A DNA stretch of 64,000 nucleotides from assembly GCF_900700375.1 (NCBI RefSeq), contig NC_041724.1, positions 15,901,204 through 15,965,203 of the forward strand. The letters run 5' to 3'. Below the pieces are notes generated by a model. The model searched no databases and was not told the DNA's origin. It worked only from the letters and a program-made list of their open reading frames with translations. A program made the translations under genes and the position numbers. This document shows, piece after piece, positions 44,801 through 55,760 of this stretch (position 1 is its first letter; each line of letters begins with the position of its first letter). Origin of the DNA: Denticeps clupeoides. Lineage: Eukaryota; Chordata; Actinopteri; Clupeiformes; Denticipitidae.

Positions 44801-46200
44801 AATATTTAGGAATTCAAAGATATCTACAAAGCTAACTATCAACCCTTACTCTCCACTATGAATCGAGACCTTGAAAGGTGGAACTCACTTTCTCTATCCC
44901 TTGGTGGAAGTGTAAATAATATGACCGTTTTGCCTAAATGTTTTTATTTTTTTTCAGTCTCTACCAATCTTTCTCACTAAGACTTTTTTTGCTTAGCACT
45001 CAAATCTCAACTATTTTTATTTGAAACAAGAAACAGCCAAGAATAACTTGTAACCCTGTATAGCCGGGGAACGTCACTTCCCAACTTTCTATATTACTAC
45101 TGGTCTGCCAATATGAAATCAATCTTATATTGGATTAGTAATGATATTGATATCCCTAGCTGGGTAAAAATAGAAAGGGCATCTATCCAGTCTGCTCCAA
45201 TTGTGCTACTATGTGCAAACTATATCTACTGTTACATCTAATCCTGTTACAATACACACTGTAAAGATTTGGAATCTGCTTAGCCACCATTTTCAAATAA
45301 TAATCTCATGCTTTCTACACCAGTATAAAAAAAGTATACTTCCCCATTATAAAAAGTACACTTCAATGATGGAAGAAGCTTTTGATGTCTAAATATGGCA
45401 TTCACTCACTATGCAATCTTTATATGCATCTTTTGAGGAGATAGTGAAAAGACTTAGTGTTCCTAGATCACATTTTGTTTTAGATATTTACAATTGAGGA
45501 GCTATTTAGCCTCCAAATCTAAAAAAATTCCTTCTCTCCCTCCCCAATCTCTCCTGGAGTTACTACTTACCCACAAAAGAAATAAGAAACAGTCTATAAC
45601 TACTATCAATAACATATTCAATACCACAAATCAAGAGAACCTGGAGCCCTTTTTGAAAATAGGAATGAGCTCTAGAAGAAACAATATCAGATGATACACG
45701 GCGTAAGGCAATTAAAAGAATATACTCTTCATCTGTATGGTTCAGACACACTGTGATTCAATTTAAGGTTTTATATCAACGTCATTGGTCCAAAGATAAA
45801 TTATCCAAGTTCAGGAGGGATATTGAACCTATACAGTATGTGACAGATGCAAACAGTTGCCTGCTATATTACTTAATATGTTTTGGACATGCCCAAAGCT
45901 GCCAAACATTTTCTGATGTTTGATACTTTTTCCAAACTGTGTGGTCAATTTATCGATCCATCTTCCACCATGCAATGTTTGGTGTTACCCGTGATGATGT
46001 AAATTTAACTGTAGGGCAATCAGACATGATTGCTTTCTGTTCACTTGTTGCTAGAAGACTAATTCTGTGTACATGGAAAGATTCCACCCTCCACAACGTA
46101 TGGACACTAGATCAAGGACATAATGTACAATGTTCAATGTGAGAAAATTTGTTGAAGGGGGGATACCTAGAGATTATCAACAACATGGCAAGCCTTTTTA
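41820..46200 (+). mobile_element. L1/Tx1-like LINE, decayed
   Basis: Plus strand, about 4.4 kb. 41960-42340 holds an ORF1-like coiled-coil region (MKTTTKDVESGISMWSDKMV, LGTELKEMQHKCKDKKGRMW), followed by FNGEPIDIFLDYTTKDSKL near 42380. 42940-43090 encodes an endonuclease start (SLNHPVKRKK, FAHLKHLKIDIAF, HETHL). 44240-44475 encodes reverse transcriptase (EKAIPSVIGSDQNIVPEIIT, LLDAEKAFDCVNWDFLFLTL), the L1-type AEKAFD motif. Many stops and frame changes are present throughout, so it is long dead. Confidence 0.75.
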
Positions 46201-46309
46201 ACCTTTGTTGAAAACATGGAAAACATGGAAGCTGGTAGTTTTTTTTAATTCTTTTTCTTTTTTTCTCTTCTTAGGGCATTGGGGTTTGATGTTCATTTGT
46301 TCATTTGTG

Positions 46310-46380
46310 AAAGTGAAAGTGAAGTGATTGGTAGTGATTAGGGTGGTAGTAGCCTAGTGGGTAACACACTCGCCTGATAA
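46310..46380 (+). repeat. SINE head and tail scraps
   Basis: GAAAGTGAAGTGATTGG resembles a family B end and GGGTGGTAGTAGCCTAGTGG with GTAACACACTCGCCT is a family A head. Both are truncated. Confidence 0.65.
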
Positions 46381-46429
46381 TACATTGGCTAAAACCTGAA
46401 GTGATTTTTTTTTTTCTCTACATTGTCAT

Positions 46430-46560
46430 TATGGGAAGTTGTGTGTAGAATTCTGGGGGAATTTTTTTTAATCCAATATGGAATAGGGCTGTAACACAAC
46501 AAAATGTGGAAAAAGTGATGTGGTGTGAATACTTACTTGATGCACTGTAACACTGTAATG
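46430..46560. mobile_element. Worn Tc1-type terminus
   Basis: AAAATGTGGAAAAAGTGATG and GTGAATACTTACTTGATGCACTGTAA resemble the end of a different Tc1 family. A similar piece occurs at 55900-55980 (CAAAAGTGATGCACTCTGAA). No transposase recognised. Confidence 0.45.
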
Positions 46561-46935
46561 TCAAGCTTATGGACATTTTTGGGCTCGGATTGAAGGAAAA
46601 GTTGAGTGAGGACGTGTGTGCAGTGATAGGGGCTGAATGTCTAACCATCATACATCACAGAACTAAAACCAGGGAGTATGAGTCGAGAGTATTAACCACT
46701 GTGCCACGAGTTACATTTGCAATTCTTTCACTTTTAGTCTGTCTGCATTTTCATCCCTTGCTTTGTTAACAGAGATTATTGCCTTCATTAATGATGACAT
46801 TTTACAGCAGCATTAGAAACGTTTATTCTGTGGCAGGAAAAAAACTAAAACATTGTTCCTTTGCTTTTGTCCTTACTTATCTGATGATGCCATTCATGCA
46901 TTTATGTAGACTTACAGTTGATGCCAGAATTATGA
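46561..46935. other. Unassigned short spacer
   Basis: No recognisable gene. Contains the minor dispersed repeat also seen near 32905. Confidence 0.35.
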
Positions 46936-46939
46936 AAAT

Positions 46940-48120
46940 TAGACAACCCTCATGAAACTAGACAACACTCGAGTTCTACATCAAAATAGCATTACAAAAT
47001 GTTCTCAGCTGTCTTCACAATGCTCTGTAGGAGGTGCAGGAGGTCTTCTGAAGTGTTGCAATTGCTGTACCAGACAGTGATGCAGATGGTCAGGATGCTC
47101 TCGATGGTTCCTTTGTAGAATGTGGTCAGGACGGGCGGGGGGAGGCTCACCCATTGTGGCCTCTGCAGGAAATGTTGTCTCCGTTGAGCTTTTTGATCAA
47201 TGACGTGGTGTTGACTGTCCACGTAAGTTCCTCAGTGATGTGCACACCCAGGAACTTGGTGCTGAACTGTTTATGATGAGTGGGCTGTGGGCAGGATGTG
47301 ATTTCCTGAAGTCCACAATTATCTATTTTGTCTTATCAACATTCAGAGGCAGTTGTTGTGGCACCATGCAGATAGCTGTTCCACCTCATCTCTCTGAACG
47401 CCAAATCATCCCTGCTTATCAGTCCCAGCACAGTCGCATCATCCACAAATTTGATGATATGGTTGATGGTGTGTGTGTGTGTGTGCTGTTGTGAGTCAGC
47501 AGGGTAAAGAGCAGGGGACTAAGCACGCATCCCTGTGCTGCTCCTGTGCTCAGTCTGATGATGGAGGTGTGGCACCCATCTGAACTGCCTGGGGTCTGTT
47601 TGTAAAGACGTCCAGGACCCAGTTGCAGAGAGTGGTGTTCATGCAAAGCCCACTCAGTTTCACAACCAGCTTTTGAGGGATGATTGTGTTGAATGCAGAG
47701 CTAAAGTCTATAAATAGCATCCTGACACGAGTCTTTTTTGTCAAGATGTGTTAAGGGGAGGGGGAGGGCAGAGGAAATGGCTTCCTCAGTTGACCTGTTG
47801 GGACGGTATGCAAATTGAAGTGGGTCCAAGGAGGTGGGGAGGTTCTTCTGGGATGTGAGTCATGACTAACCTTTAGAAGCACTTCATGATCACTGGTGTG
47901 AGTGCAATGGGTTGGTAGTCATTGTGGAATGCCACAGCAGGCTTCTTCGGCACAGGTATGATGGTGGTGATCTTGAAACATGCCGGGACCAGCGATTGGC
48001 TCAGAGACATGTTGAAGGTTTCTGTCAGGATGCCTGTCAGCTGATCAGCACAATCTTTGAGCACCCAGCCAGGTATGTTGTCAGGTCAAGAGGTTGCCAT
48101 GTAAAAAAACTACGGTCAAT
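46940..48120 (-). mobile_element. Rex/L2-like LINE, reverse transcriptase half
   Basis: Minus strand. From 48064: LKDCADQLTGILTETFNMSL and IPVPKKPAVAFHNDYQPIAL; from 47744: [20 protein letters not shown] (the FSSAFNTI motif with its catalytic Asp) and [17 protein letters not shown]; then STGAAQGCVLSPLLFTL; from 47222: KGTIESILTICITVWYSNC. Domain order is complete but frames change several times, so it is dead. Confidence 0.75.
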
Positions 48121-48376
48121 TTCACTCAACTAAGTCCACTAAAATGTTGCCGCTGCAGAGGGGCGGAGTCACAGACTTTTAACAGCTGTCAGAATTGGCT
48201 TCAGCTGTAGCAATCACCTGGTGCCAATCCTGACACTCAGACCTCTTGCACTGCAAATTGTTCTTTGCCTGCCAAGATTGTAAATCTCAGAGCAAGCTTT
48301 TTAAAATATCAGATCTAGAAATACAAGATTAATTCATGTTTTTAGTAATCTAAGTTTTGTGCTGATCCCTTGGGGA
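48121..48376. other. Short unassigned interval
   Basis: Nothing recognised between the LINE and the solo LTR. Confidence 0.4.
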
Positions 48377-49072
48377 TGTAAACGTGTGAAGAGAGAACAT
48401 AGCAAAAAAACTCTCTCTCTAAACACAAAAGCACTTTATTCAAACCACTCCAACTTGATGTTACCTGGCAGAAAGAGGCAAGGCACAATAGAGGTTAAAA
48501 AATGAACAGTTTCTAATTTATTAACACCGGTAAATTATTAATGCTGTTACATGTGAATATTGTATGTAAAAGGTACCAATGTTACAGAGAAAACAAAAAA
48601 GAAGAAAGAGTAAAGAAAGAGAGAGAGGGAGAGAAAAAAAAGCCATGAGAAAAATGAGAGGATAGAGCAGACTTGAAAACCGGAAAATCCGGTTTTGATG
48701 GAAGGGCAGCTGGGAAAGAAAGTGAACTCTCTTCCCCACATGTGAACAGATCTTTATGGCCCTGGCCTACAGGAAGCTGTCACAGACCAATGAGAACCTG
48801 TTTCTGACGTCACGCCCCCGGTGCCTCCCGTCTGGGGAAGACAAAGAGAGTGGGCAGTACCGACGGCCGACACCTCACACGTTTGGCTTGGGGGAGGACC
48901 GACAAATGTTGTAATGCTGTCCGACAAAAGACATGTAAAACGAAGGTGTTGAATCTTCATGCACAACAAAGGCACAGGAATGTCACGGCTCCACGACATC
49001 TCTTCTTACAGAAGGCCGCTATGCAAAACAAAAGCGTAGAAAGGCCATGGTCCTGTGACGTCCCATCTTACA
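48377..49072 (-). mobile_element. Solo LTR, endogenous retrovirus-like
   Basis: About 696 bp, starting TGTAAGA (at 49072 on the minus strand) and ending TTTACA (48377), flanked by a 4-bp direct repeat GGGA (48373-48376 and 49073-49076). It belongs to the same family as 8714-9416, including the GGCACCGGGGGCGTGACGTC and TTATTAACACCGGTAAATTA blocks. With LTR ends and target duplication but no interior, it is the product of recombination between two LTRs. A fossil. Confidence 0.8.
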
Positions 49073-49104
49073 GGGATGTTGCAATCATTAATGTAATTAT
49101 ACCA

Positions 49105-49905
49105 AAAGTCAAAGTCAAAGTAAACTTTGTCATCTCTTCTATATATTGTACAGTTATACACAGTGATACACTATCTTTCCCGCTCATGTAGATTCCTTCT
49201 CTACAATATCAGACGAATCCGCCCTTATCTGTCAATCCAGGCCACCCAACTACTGGTTCAGTCCTTAGTAATCTCACGACTGGACTACTGTAACTCCCTT
49301 CTAGCTGGTCTACCACTATGTATCATCCGACCTCTACATCTACTACAAAATGCAGCAGCACGACTGATCTTCAACCTTCCCAAATTCTCCCACACCACCC
49401 CTCTGCTACGTTCCCTCCACTGGCTCCCAGTAGCTGCACGCATCAGGTTCAAAATACTGATGCTGGCCTACAAAGCCAAACATGGAGTAGCACCATCCTA
49501 CCTCACAGCCCTTATTACACCTCGCACTGCACCTCGTTTACTCCAAGCCTCCAGTATTGCTCGCCTGGTCCCTCCATCTCTGAAGGTAAAAGCAAAACAT
49601 TCATCTAGACTCTTCTCCGTCTTGGCCCCTTGGTGGTGGAATGAACTTCCCCTCGAGGTCAGAACAGCTCAGTCACTGAGCACCTTCAAACGACAGCTCA
49701 AGACCTTCCTCTTTCAAGAATATTTAGATTAAATTGTAATTTTCTTATTGTCGAACTTGTGTACAGAATCTACAACAGAGTGAATAAAATAGATGTATTC
49801 ATAGTTGGGGTCCTAGTGAACCGGAATTGATCTCTTCATCGATGGTAACTGAAGCACGTTGTAAGTCGCTCTGGATAAGGGCGTCTGCCAAATGCCGTAA
49901 ATGAG
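49105..49905 (+). mobile_element. L2-type LINE, 3' portion with open frame
   Basis: A frame of about 200 codons (ending at 49732) contains LVISRLDYCNSLLAGLP, LHLLQNAAARLIFNLPKFSH, PLLRSLHWLPVAARIRFKIL, and WWNELPLEVRTAQSLSTFKR to the natural C-terminus FQEYLD. This is the thumb/C-terminus of an L2 ORF2. The 3' tail at 49861-49903 is TTGTAAGTCGCTCTGGATAA, then GGGCGTCTGCCAAATG. The open frame indicates a comparatively young, 5'-truncated insertion. Its tail is shared with the family A SINEs of this window. Confidence 0.85.
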
Positions 49906-50249
49906 ACGAGAAGATGTGGCTCCAGTTTAAACAGTGCAACATAAAAATAGACAACAAAAAAAACTGAATGGAATACAATATATAAATTAATAGGACACAA
50001 AATATACATTTTAGCTAAAAATGAAGTGTTAAAAAGTGACCAGAGATATATATACGTTTACCGACTGTGCAAATATATAACAGTAATAATAGTACAGTTT
50101 GTAAATCTTGACATTTTTCTTATTCTTGGTTTCAGTGCAACATGAAGAGGTAGTCCGTATATCATCATGTGCATAACTGCAGCAATGAGGTGTAAAGCAA
50201 ATTTGTGGTAAGCAAATTTCTCCTTAACTTTAAAGCAATGTGCCAACCA

Positions 50250-51665
50250 TAAGATCTTACCAAGCAGGTTTTGTAGAAGTCACTGGGGTCATCACTTAAA
50301 AGCACAGGATGGCCTCGGAGTACCAGTGTGAGCATTGCAGTAACATCTTGTTTCTATAATTCAATGACCAGTCAATAATTAATCACCAGTATGCTGTTTG
50401 CATCCACAACTGACAGCTATTCTGTTGCTAACATCACTACTTATGATAACACCACTACTACTACTAAATCAAGCTGTTGCAAAAATCCATTCAGCAGCAA
50501 CAACTCCCCATTTGGACTTGAATATTGAGACAAACTGTGGTGTACAGCAGTCGAGGGCTTCGAAAAAGACATTCAGGTTTGTTGCAGAAATCCTGTTAAA
50601 CTCAGAAAACACTTAAGTTAAAAAAAAAAATACAGGGAATATATATTAGTGTAAGACAGGAAATTTTTTTTCCCCCATTCCAACAGCACCGGGTGACCAC
50701 AATCAGAGCTGGGTTGAAAATGGACAGATTTTAAAAATGCAGATAAATTATATAAATGTCAACACTAACTTGTATTTCTGTAAAGAGAGCTGGCCAGCTT
50801 TCCTTCAATGTTTCCACAGTTGTTTCAGCCTCTACAATCTCTCGTCTCTTAAAAATGGTCTGATCCATTTTTGACTAAATTAAGGTTGTGTAAGATGGGA
50901 AATCCCAGGTCTTGCGTGAAGGTCGCCTGCCTGCATGTTTGTCAAGCTGTGACACCCCCAAACAAGACACGTCAAAAGCTTGAAGTGTCATGATGTCACA
51001 ATAGTAATCTACTGGTGTCAATAAATTAGAAACTCATGCCTTTTTCATGCCAAGTAACACCAGATTGAGTTGTTAAATACAGTAAATACTTGCCTTATTT
51101 CTTACAGTTGCTTTCTGATTTCTTTTTTTATTTCTTCTATGAGCAAAGATCTCGCTGCCTCAAGAGTTTCTTTATTCTGTCTGGCTGGTGGCTCAGGTAA
51201 GTAATTCACCTCACATATTTTGGGCTTTTTGAGACCTCTTGACATTTTCCCCAGGGTTCCTTTTCACTATATATGGAGACCTCTATACATCCTGCTTCCC
51301 ATAATTTTGACCAGAAATTTCCCATCTTGAAGTAAAGAATATAACAACCATCTACAGATCCTGCTGCAGTAAGGCATGGATGTTTGTCAATCAGTGCTTG
51401 TGCCACTGAACGAAGTTGGTCCCCATTCGGATAGGTGTTGAATTTGTATATTTTCTCTGATAACCCCTGTAGAATGTTGCTTTTCATGTCCAAAGGACAC
51501 CTGGATGTTATATCTATAAGGTAGGACAGACTGGCCTGTCTTAGCCTGAATTCAACATCCACTGAAAAACCAGGGATGCTGAAAAACTGTGGACAGCCCT
51601 GAGTTCTTGATGATGATAGGATAACCGCGTCATCAGAGCTGATGGAGACATCTGATGGGGTGCGA
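50250..51665 (-). pseudogene. SAMD3-like gene, 3' half, frame-disrupted
   Basis: Belongs to a teleost-expanded family usually annotated as sterile alpha motif domain-containing protein 3-like (function not established). Visible in order on the minus strand: DVSISSDDAVIL acidic/Ser linker at about 51660; FFSIPGFSVDVEFRLRQ, MKSNILQGLSEKIYKFNTYP and LRSVAQALIDKHPCLTAAGS to about 51250; KKPKICEVNYLPEPPARQNK in another frame to 51115, so a one-base break lies near 51250; an exon at 50874-50770 (SKMDQTIFKRREIVEAETTV to SWPALFTEIQ, clean phase-0 ends); an exon from 50600 (FNRISATNLNVFFEALDCCT, PQFVSIFKSKWGV); and LTLVLRGHPVLLSDDPSDFY with KTCL ending at 50261 before GTAAGA. The 5' exons are not seen. 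Likely a decayed copy. Confidence 0.65.
51000..51085 (+). mobile_element. Scrap of the LTR family
   Basis: CTGGTGTCAATAAATTAGAAACTC to GTAACACCAGATTGAG resembles the 3' part of the LTR at 8714-9416. A broken fossil inserted in an intron of the SAMD3-like gene. Confidence 0.55.
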
Positions 51666-51890
51666 CAAGCAGGCAGACACAACAAGTTGGGTTGCCTCCT
51701 AGAGGAAGCGCAGGGGAAACCGGAAGTGATACAATTAAGAAATGCTAGGCAGGCGGGCGGGGTGGATGGCACACCAAGCACAGCCCTGAAAAAGGAAAAC
51801 AAGGTCCCTGTTATTCTGGGCTCAACACAAACACAGAACAGAAACACACACAGAACAGGACTTAACACCCCCACCACAGAAAATCAACAC

Positions 51891-52078
51891 TTACATTTAC
51901 AGCATTGCCAGATCCCCTTATCCAGAGCGACTTACAATCAGTAGTTACAGGGACAGTCCCCCTGGAGCAACTTAGGGTTCAGTGTCTTGCTCAGGGACAC
52001 AATGGTAGTAAGTGGGATTTGAACCTGGGTCTTCTGGTTCATGGGCGAGTGTGTTACCCCTAGGCTACTACCACCCTT
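51891..52078 (-). repeat. tRNA-headed SINE, family A (L2-tailed)
   Basis: Full-length minus-strand copy with GGGTGGTAGTAGCCTAG head, GGTTCAAATCC B box and the TGTAAGTCGCTCTGGATAAG tail. Confidence 0.88.
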
Positions 52079-52183
52079 AAGGTACCGTACCACCCTTAAG
52101 AAGACCAACATTTACTGTTGATCAGACAAAAAAAAAAAAAGCATTCATGGTAGGAGCGTGACAAGACTTCCGCCAAAACATTA

Positions 52184-52440
52184 TCAGAGCCCCTTTTTGT
52201 ACCTGTTCTCCAGATTTTGTAGATATAAGGACCAGTGCTTAAGATTCTGATTGGTGTTTTTCATTCTGGTGAGAAAGACAAGAGGGATATGATCTGTAAC
52301 ACTACAACAGGAATGGAAGTTGACCCAACTTTTGTCAATGATAAAATGTTGCAATGACAGCAACACACTGATCAGGTAGATGTGACAGAAACGAGTCCAG
52401 ATCATGATTTCAGAATTCTGGAGACAGGCACAAGTCACAG
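52184..52440 (-). mobile_element. Ty3/gypsy-type RNase H fossil
   Basis: A short piece with the TDHIPLVFL and NQNLKHWSLYLQ motifs of the Ty3/gypsy RNase H region. A broken fragment without LTRs. Confidence 0.5.
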
Positions 52441-52689
52441 GAACATCTCACAGAGTAAGGCAGTCCTCCTCAGGACTGTAGCAAGGAGTCACCGCAGAGG
52501 ACACTGATGCAGCTGGAACTTCTCCACAGCCACATACTTTATCCACATCCCTGCCGAGACCAGGCAGCAGATAGACTGGCTAAACCGAGCATCTGCCATT
52601 TGCATAGAGCTGCCACCCAGCATGTACACTATTGACACTGTCTTTACCTTGCTCTGTTCCAGCCATTTATTACCAGTTTTTTTATTCCT

Positions 52690-53345
52690 ACTGAGCGTAC
52701 CAGCAGAACCTCCGATATAAGAAATTAAATGTTAGATCTCTCACACCTAAAATGCTCATTCTTAATGAAATTATTACAGATCAGGGGTTTGATGTACTGT
52801 GCCTGACTAACTTGGTTTAAACTAAAGGAATTTGTAGCATTAAACAAAAGAATTAGCATCTTCAAATAGCAGGAATTAAACTAATCTCATAGTCAAATCA
52901 AATTACTTATGTATTTGATCCACTTCTTACAAGTTTCCTTAAAGTAGCACGCAAAGTTATAAATCCTATCCTTAAAATTATTAACTCGTCACTTAGCACC
53001 GGCCATGTACCAAGTTCGTTCAAGGTAGCAGTCATTAGACCCATGAATTTAAAAAAACCCTGATCGCAGTCATCTTTGAAATTATAGAATGATATCCAAC
53101 CTCCCGCTTATATAGAAAATTTTAGAATAAGCCCAGCAGCTGAATGTGTACCTAGATAGCAACAACATTCATGAAGGATTTAGACCTAGCATTGAGACAG
53201 CGATAGTTAGAGTGGTTAATGACCTGCTGTTGGCCTCTGATCAGGGCCAAATCCTGCTGCTTGACCTGAATGCAGCTTTTGACACTATTGCTAACGCTAT
53301 TCTCCTTGACAGGTCAGAGAATGTTGTTCGTATTAAAAGAGACAT
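52690..53345 (+). mobile_element. L2-like LINE, internally deleted
   Basis: NVRSLTPKMLILNEIITDQG with FDVLCLTNLV near 52730-52820 is an endonuclease start. ARKVINPILKIINSSLSTGH and VPSSFKVAVIRP near 52950-53040 are the linker before reverse transcriptase. EGFRPSIETAIVRVVNDLLL and GQILLLDLNAAFDTI near 53170-53290 contain the LDLNAAFDT catalytic motif. Most of the endonuclease is deleted. Confidence 0.7.
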
Positions 53346-53414
53346 TTGCAGCAGTCCACCAGCCATAAGCCTCCCCTGTACATCACGACTTGTGTGGCAC
53401 CTGGAGGTGCCGTC

Positions 53415-53525
53415 ATGGCCAAGTATATTAACAGCGGGCTCAAGGCCATGGGGAGAGTGCTGGTGCTCCTAATCTTGACTGCCTGGGGTCAAGGCATATG
53501 CTGGGCACTCAAAAAGGGAATGTAA
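53415..53525 (+). other. Signal-peptide-like segment in the Z6 3' flank
   Basis: Relative of 19477-19588: MAKYINSGLKAMGRVLVLLI continues LTAWGQGICWALKKGM then a stop. The hydrophobic core is well kept; the splice donor seen in the Z3 version is absent. Part of the shared flank of the duplicated unit. Confidence 0.25.
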
Positions 53526-53755
53526 TACTTCCTGTATATTAGTCCATTATTCTACTTGACAACTCCAAAAAATCTGGAATCATTAAAAACCAAAACAGCC
53601 TCAGCCACCTTGCTGCAACTTCATACAGACACAGGAAAGTAAACTTTCCTTACAGCCACACAAGCTTCTCAAGTGCCTGGAAGGTCCAGGTTTGGGGCAA
53701 ACCAATTACAAGAACCACACTGGCAGAACTAGATTTAAAAAAAAAAAAAAGGGTT
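53526..53755. repeat. Duplicated ZP 3' flank
   Basis: CAGCCACCTTGCTGCAACTT, CAAGCTTCTCAAGTGCCTGG and TTACAAGAACCACACTGGCA are shared with the 3' flanks of Z3 (19655-19800), Z4 (26345-26410) and Z8 (62420-62515). This shows that the duplicated unit includes at least 200-300 bp downstream of the gene. Confidence 0.75.
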
Positions 53756-53760
53756 TATTT

Positions 53761-55611
53761 TTAATAAAAATATCCCAAGTGAACCTCGCCACTGGACACC
53801 AGGGTTTCTTTACTGATTCCTCCATTTGTGGACCTCCCTGCAGGAAGAAATAAGGGGTCAGCAGCCACCACAAGGTCATTTCACAGGAACAGACAGCACA
53901 AGCTACTCACTCTGTCGACCACATGTCTGTTGACAGGAAGATGTGGCAGAAGGATAGCAAACTGCAGTATTACAGTGTAGGAAAACCTAGCACAAAAAGG
54001 CAGGATTAGCACATTTATCCTAGCATGCTAGCCTAGAGGGGGGTTCTATTTAATAAACCTACCTTCTCATTCAGCGCCACATAAGATGTAGGGTTCACAA
54101 ATGTAAACATCTGAAGGATGAAGCGTTTGTAGTGCGTTGGATACTGAAGCACAGAGGAGCCAGATACAGGAACCAAGGTGGTCAGGTAACGGTCATCCTG
54201 GTACGGACACCTGAACAGAGAATTAGTGAGGAGACACTGCATACACATCTTTAGCCAGTTACCAAAAAGCACACTCCTTACCCATTAACCAGGATGTCCC
54301 ACTGTGGGGAGCTGAAGGGGTTCGGGCTGGATGTGGCCCAACAGCGACCCAGCATCAGAACAAGGTTGGGATCGGTTCTCCCCACAATACGTACTTCAGC
54401 GTACACTGGGTCCCGCAGAACTTTAGTGACTGGGTAATCAGCACCACTGTAGTAGGAGTTGTACGCTACAGTAGCTACAGAGAGAGGAAACAGTAAAGCT
54501 CCCAAATCAATACTGAAAAAGGAAGGTAGGAATTTAGGACCTGCAGTACCTTCCACACATCCTTTGATGGCACAGCGGCCATTAGCCAGCCTGAGCTCCA
54601 CCTGGAGTGGACCAAGAGCAGCAACTGGCAGTGGTGTGTCGGAGAAGCCAGTTTGAACCACCACTGCCTCCACAGCAGCACCAAAATAGCGACACTGAAA
54701 GAGAAGCCTGCAGAAGACAGTGCATTAAGACCTCCCCACCCTCACTCCACACACAGAATAGAACTACACACTTACTCAAATTGGCTGTCTCTTGTGATGG
54801 AACCAAGAGGCCCAACTCCCACCTCGTAAGAGGAGAACATCCTGTTCTCGTAGATCACATAGCCAGACTCCACCTGCAACAGCCATACAGGATAAGCATT
54901 TATTGTAGCTTCACTTACAGAAAGGGATCTCAAGCTTGGTTTTAGGAGAACCCTACCCAGTACCTTCATTCCAAACTAAATTAGAACCAGGAAATAGACC
55001 AGTGGTTAGAATAGGAACTGCCAGGAGGGCCTACAGGAACTAGATCAGGGACACCAGACACACAGGAACAAGTATTACATGCCCACCGTCACAAGGGTCC
55101 CACACGCAGTCACAGGGAACTGGAAAATGGCAAAGGCACCGTTGGAATCAACAGCAGCACAGGGTGCACTGCTTCCTCCCAACAACGTAACGGAGTCTAA
55201 ACTCAGCCGGGGGAGGGTTGCATCCATGGCCACCACAAGCACAAACTGTCCATCTCTGGTGCACTGGACCGTTACTGAGGACAGGTATAGAAAAGTAGTA
55301 AAGAGACTCCGTACAGAATCAAACACCAGGAAGTAATACTGACACCTACCCATTTTGCCGTAGTAACATTGTTGACCGTCAAAACAGCATCTTATAGCAC
55401 TGCAGTTACTTGCAGAAATTCCAGGTGCCCCACATGGTACCCGCTCAAAATTATTCACTTGACACTGGTCAGAAAGTGGCAGGCCTGGATCACGTGCCAA
55501 GGTTGGGATCTGTGGCCCAGAGGGAGCAGGAATGGTCTTTAGTTGGGCAAAGCACAAAGGTCCCCAGAAAACCAGCACCAGGAAACCAAACATGCTCCCT
55601 CCTTTACCCAT
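53761..55611 (-). CDS. zp4-like: Zona pellucida protein Z6 (ZP4/ZPB type)
   Basis: Intact, 399 residues, exons 55611-55350, 55274-55087, 54873-54776, 54707-54550, 54474-54282, 54210-54063, 53986-53911, 53837-53761. Trefoil, ZP-N, ZP-C and RQRR are complete. Its signal peptide has Phe at 10 and the mature N-terminus begins QLKTIP where sisters have QIKTIP. The post-cleavage tail is the most divergent: STNGGISKETLV replaces SMNVNIGKETLV because of changes at 53812-53825. Intron 1 has an altered branch region (ACAGGTATAG on the plus strand) shared with Z7. The TAA stop overlaps ATTAAA and precedes AATAAA. The long repeat interval that follows separates it from Z5 by 16.9 kb. Confidence 0.93.
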
Positions 55612-55638
55612 ACCCACTGCACTACAAGCACTCACTGT

Positions 55639-55760
55639 CAACCATCATGCTGAGGGACTCTTTTATATCTCATCAGATTCACTGATGTATAAGTGGTGGT
55701 CATTTAAAACCACACCTCCTCATTAAAATCTTGATCTCCAATCTCAATTACAATCAGCTG
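55639..55760 (-). promoter_or_regulatory. Promoter of Z6
   Basis: TATAAAA at 55661-55667 (56 bp from the ATG), CAGCTG at 55755-55760 (88 bp from the TATA box), palindrome as GTGGTCATTTAAAACCAC. Confidence 0.7.
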
